NCBI GenBank assembly: GCA_900756725.1
Contig: CAAELJ010000028.1
Coordinates: 1-5,655 of the forward strand
Direction of reading: 5' to 3'
Origin: an uncultured Collinsella sp.
GTDB lineage: Bacteria > Actinomycetota > Coriobacteriia > Coriobacteriales > Coriobacteriaceae
DNA length: 5,655 bases
In this document: one piece after another, positions 5,306 to 5,655 of the stretch
Numbering within the stretch: the stretch's first letter is position 1
Layout: every line of letters begins with the position of its first letter
Notes under the pieces: model-generated
What the model was told of the DNA's origin: nothing
The model's input: only the letters and a program-made list of their open reading frames with translations
Database searches by the model: none
Position numbers and translations under genes: made by a program

Positions 5306-5655
5306 ATGCATCTAGCCCGCCGCGCCTGGTGCCGAACGTATCAAACGGTTTTTCGCATCGCATTGCCGGTGCTGCCCTATACCGAGCCACGCATTTTGGA
5401 GCATGCCGAGGATATGCCCGCGGTGCTTCAAAAGCGCTCGATACAGCGGGTTCTTATGGTAACGGATCCCGGCATTGCCCGTCTGGGGCTCACGGCGCCG
5501 CTCGAGACGGCGCTCGCATCCAGGGGAATTGGCGTTACGGTCTATGCCGAAACGCGTGCGAACCCCACGGTCTCAAACGTGGAGGAAGCGGCGGCGCTGT
5601 ATCGCGAGAACGACTGCCGGGCCATTATCGGCTTTGGCGGTGGCTCGGCCATGGA
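5306..5655 (+). CDS. Iron-containing alcohol dehydrogenase, N-terminal part
   Basis: Beginning of a group III (iron-dependent) alcohol dehydrogenase, which interconverts aldehydes or ketones and alcohols with NAD(P)H in the cytoplasm. The first 116 codons are visible and the gene continues past the window edge. The visible part is the nucleotide-binding domain: VLMVTDPGI (49-57) and VYAETRANPTVSNVEEA (79-95), where families typically read F.....NP....V..., followed by IIGFGGGSAM (107-116), the glycine-rich GGGS dinucleotide-binding turn. The iron ligands lie further downstream, out of view. The ATG at 5306 has GAAGGAG eight bases upstream. The first 30 or so residues form an Arg-rich lead also compatible with this family. 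A Rex-like dyad precedes it. The substrate cannot be told. Confidence 0.9.
   Translation, partial: MHLARRAWCRTYQTVFRIALPVLPYTEPRILEHAEDMPAVLQKRSIQRVLMVTDPGIARLGLTAPLETALASRGIGVTVYAETRANPTVSNVEEAAALYRENDCRAIIGFGGGSAM

Noticed and set aside
1..5655. CRISPR array, tRNA, rRNA or phage genes
   Set aside because: No spaced direct-repeat series, no cloverleaf-like sequence and no phage-type products were seen on either strand.

Overview
The window looks like chromosomal DNA from a gut-type anaerobic actinobacterium of the class Coriobacteriia, most likely Collinsella. This rests on GC-rich genes, strong GGAG-type Shine-Dalgarno sites, the DXP-independent (PdxS/PdxT) vitamin B6 route, a rubrerythrin typical of anaerobes, and an IS110-family transposase whose sequence style I associate with Coriobacteriia. 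The taxonomic call is inference from memory; no search was run.

Layout. Positions 1-80 are a comparatively AT-rich flank. Positions about 80-1004 (minus strand) hold a very GC-rich IS110-family transposase. It keeps the DEDD and serine catalytic residues but appears to have lost its C-terminal end. The 352-base gap 1005-1356 has no convincing protein gene. It carries the structured leader of the IS110 element (where this family encodes a bridge RNA), a REP-like hairpin containing GGGGACGTTC, and a striking two-storey hairpin with an 18-bp perfect outer stem just past the pdxT stop.

Positions 1357-2855 (minus strand) are pdxS-pdxT, encoding the two subunits of pyridoxal 5'-phosphate synthase and separated by 20 bases. 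Reading away from them on the plus strand is pdxR (3001-4416), a MocR-type regulator with a GntR-like DNA-binding domain fused to an aminotransferase fold. The 145-base divergent intergenic region holds two AAGGTCAG direct repeats spaced 34 bases apart. One abuts a candidate pdxS -35 element and the other overlaps the pdxR leader. This suggests one regulator that activates PLP synthesis and controls itself.

Positions 4489-5049 (minus strand) encode a rubrerythrin with the rubredoxin domain at the N-terminus, followed by a clear intrinsic terminator at 4424-4454. Divergent from it, an iron-containing alcohol dehydrogenase begins at 5306 and runs off the window. The 256-base space between them holds a candidate rubrerythrin promoter and two Rex-like dyads, which suggests redox (NADH/NAD+) control of the dehydrogenase.

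Overall this is mostly an ordinary core-metabolism region (PLP supply, peroxide defence, fermentative redox balance) with one mobile-element remnant. The points most worth following are the possible bridge RNA, the long intergenic hairpin, and the two operator-like arrangements.
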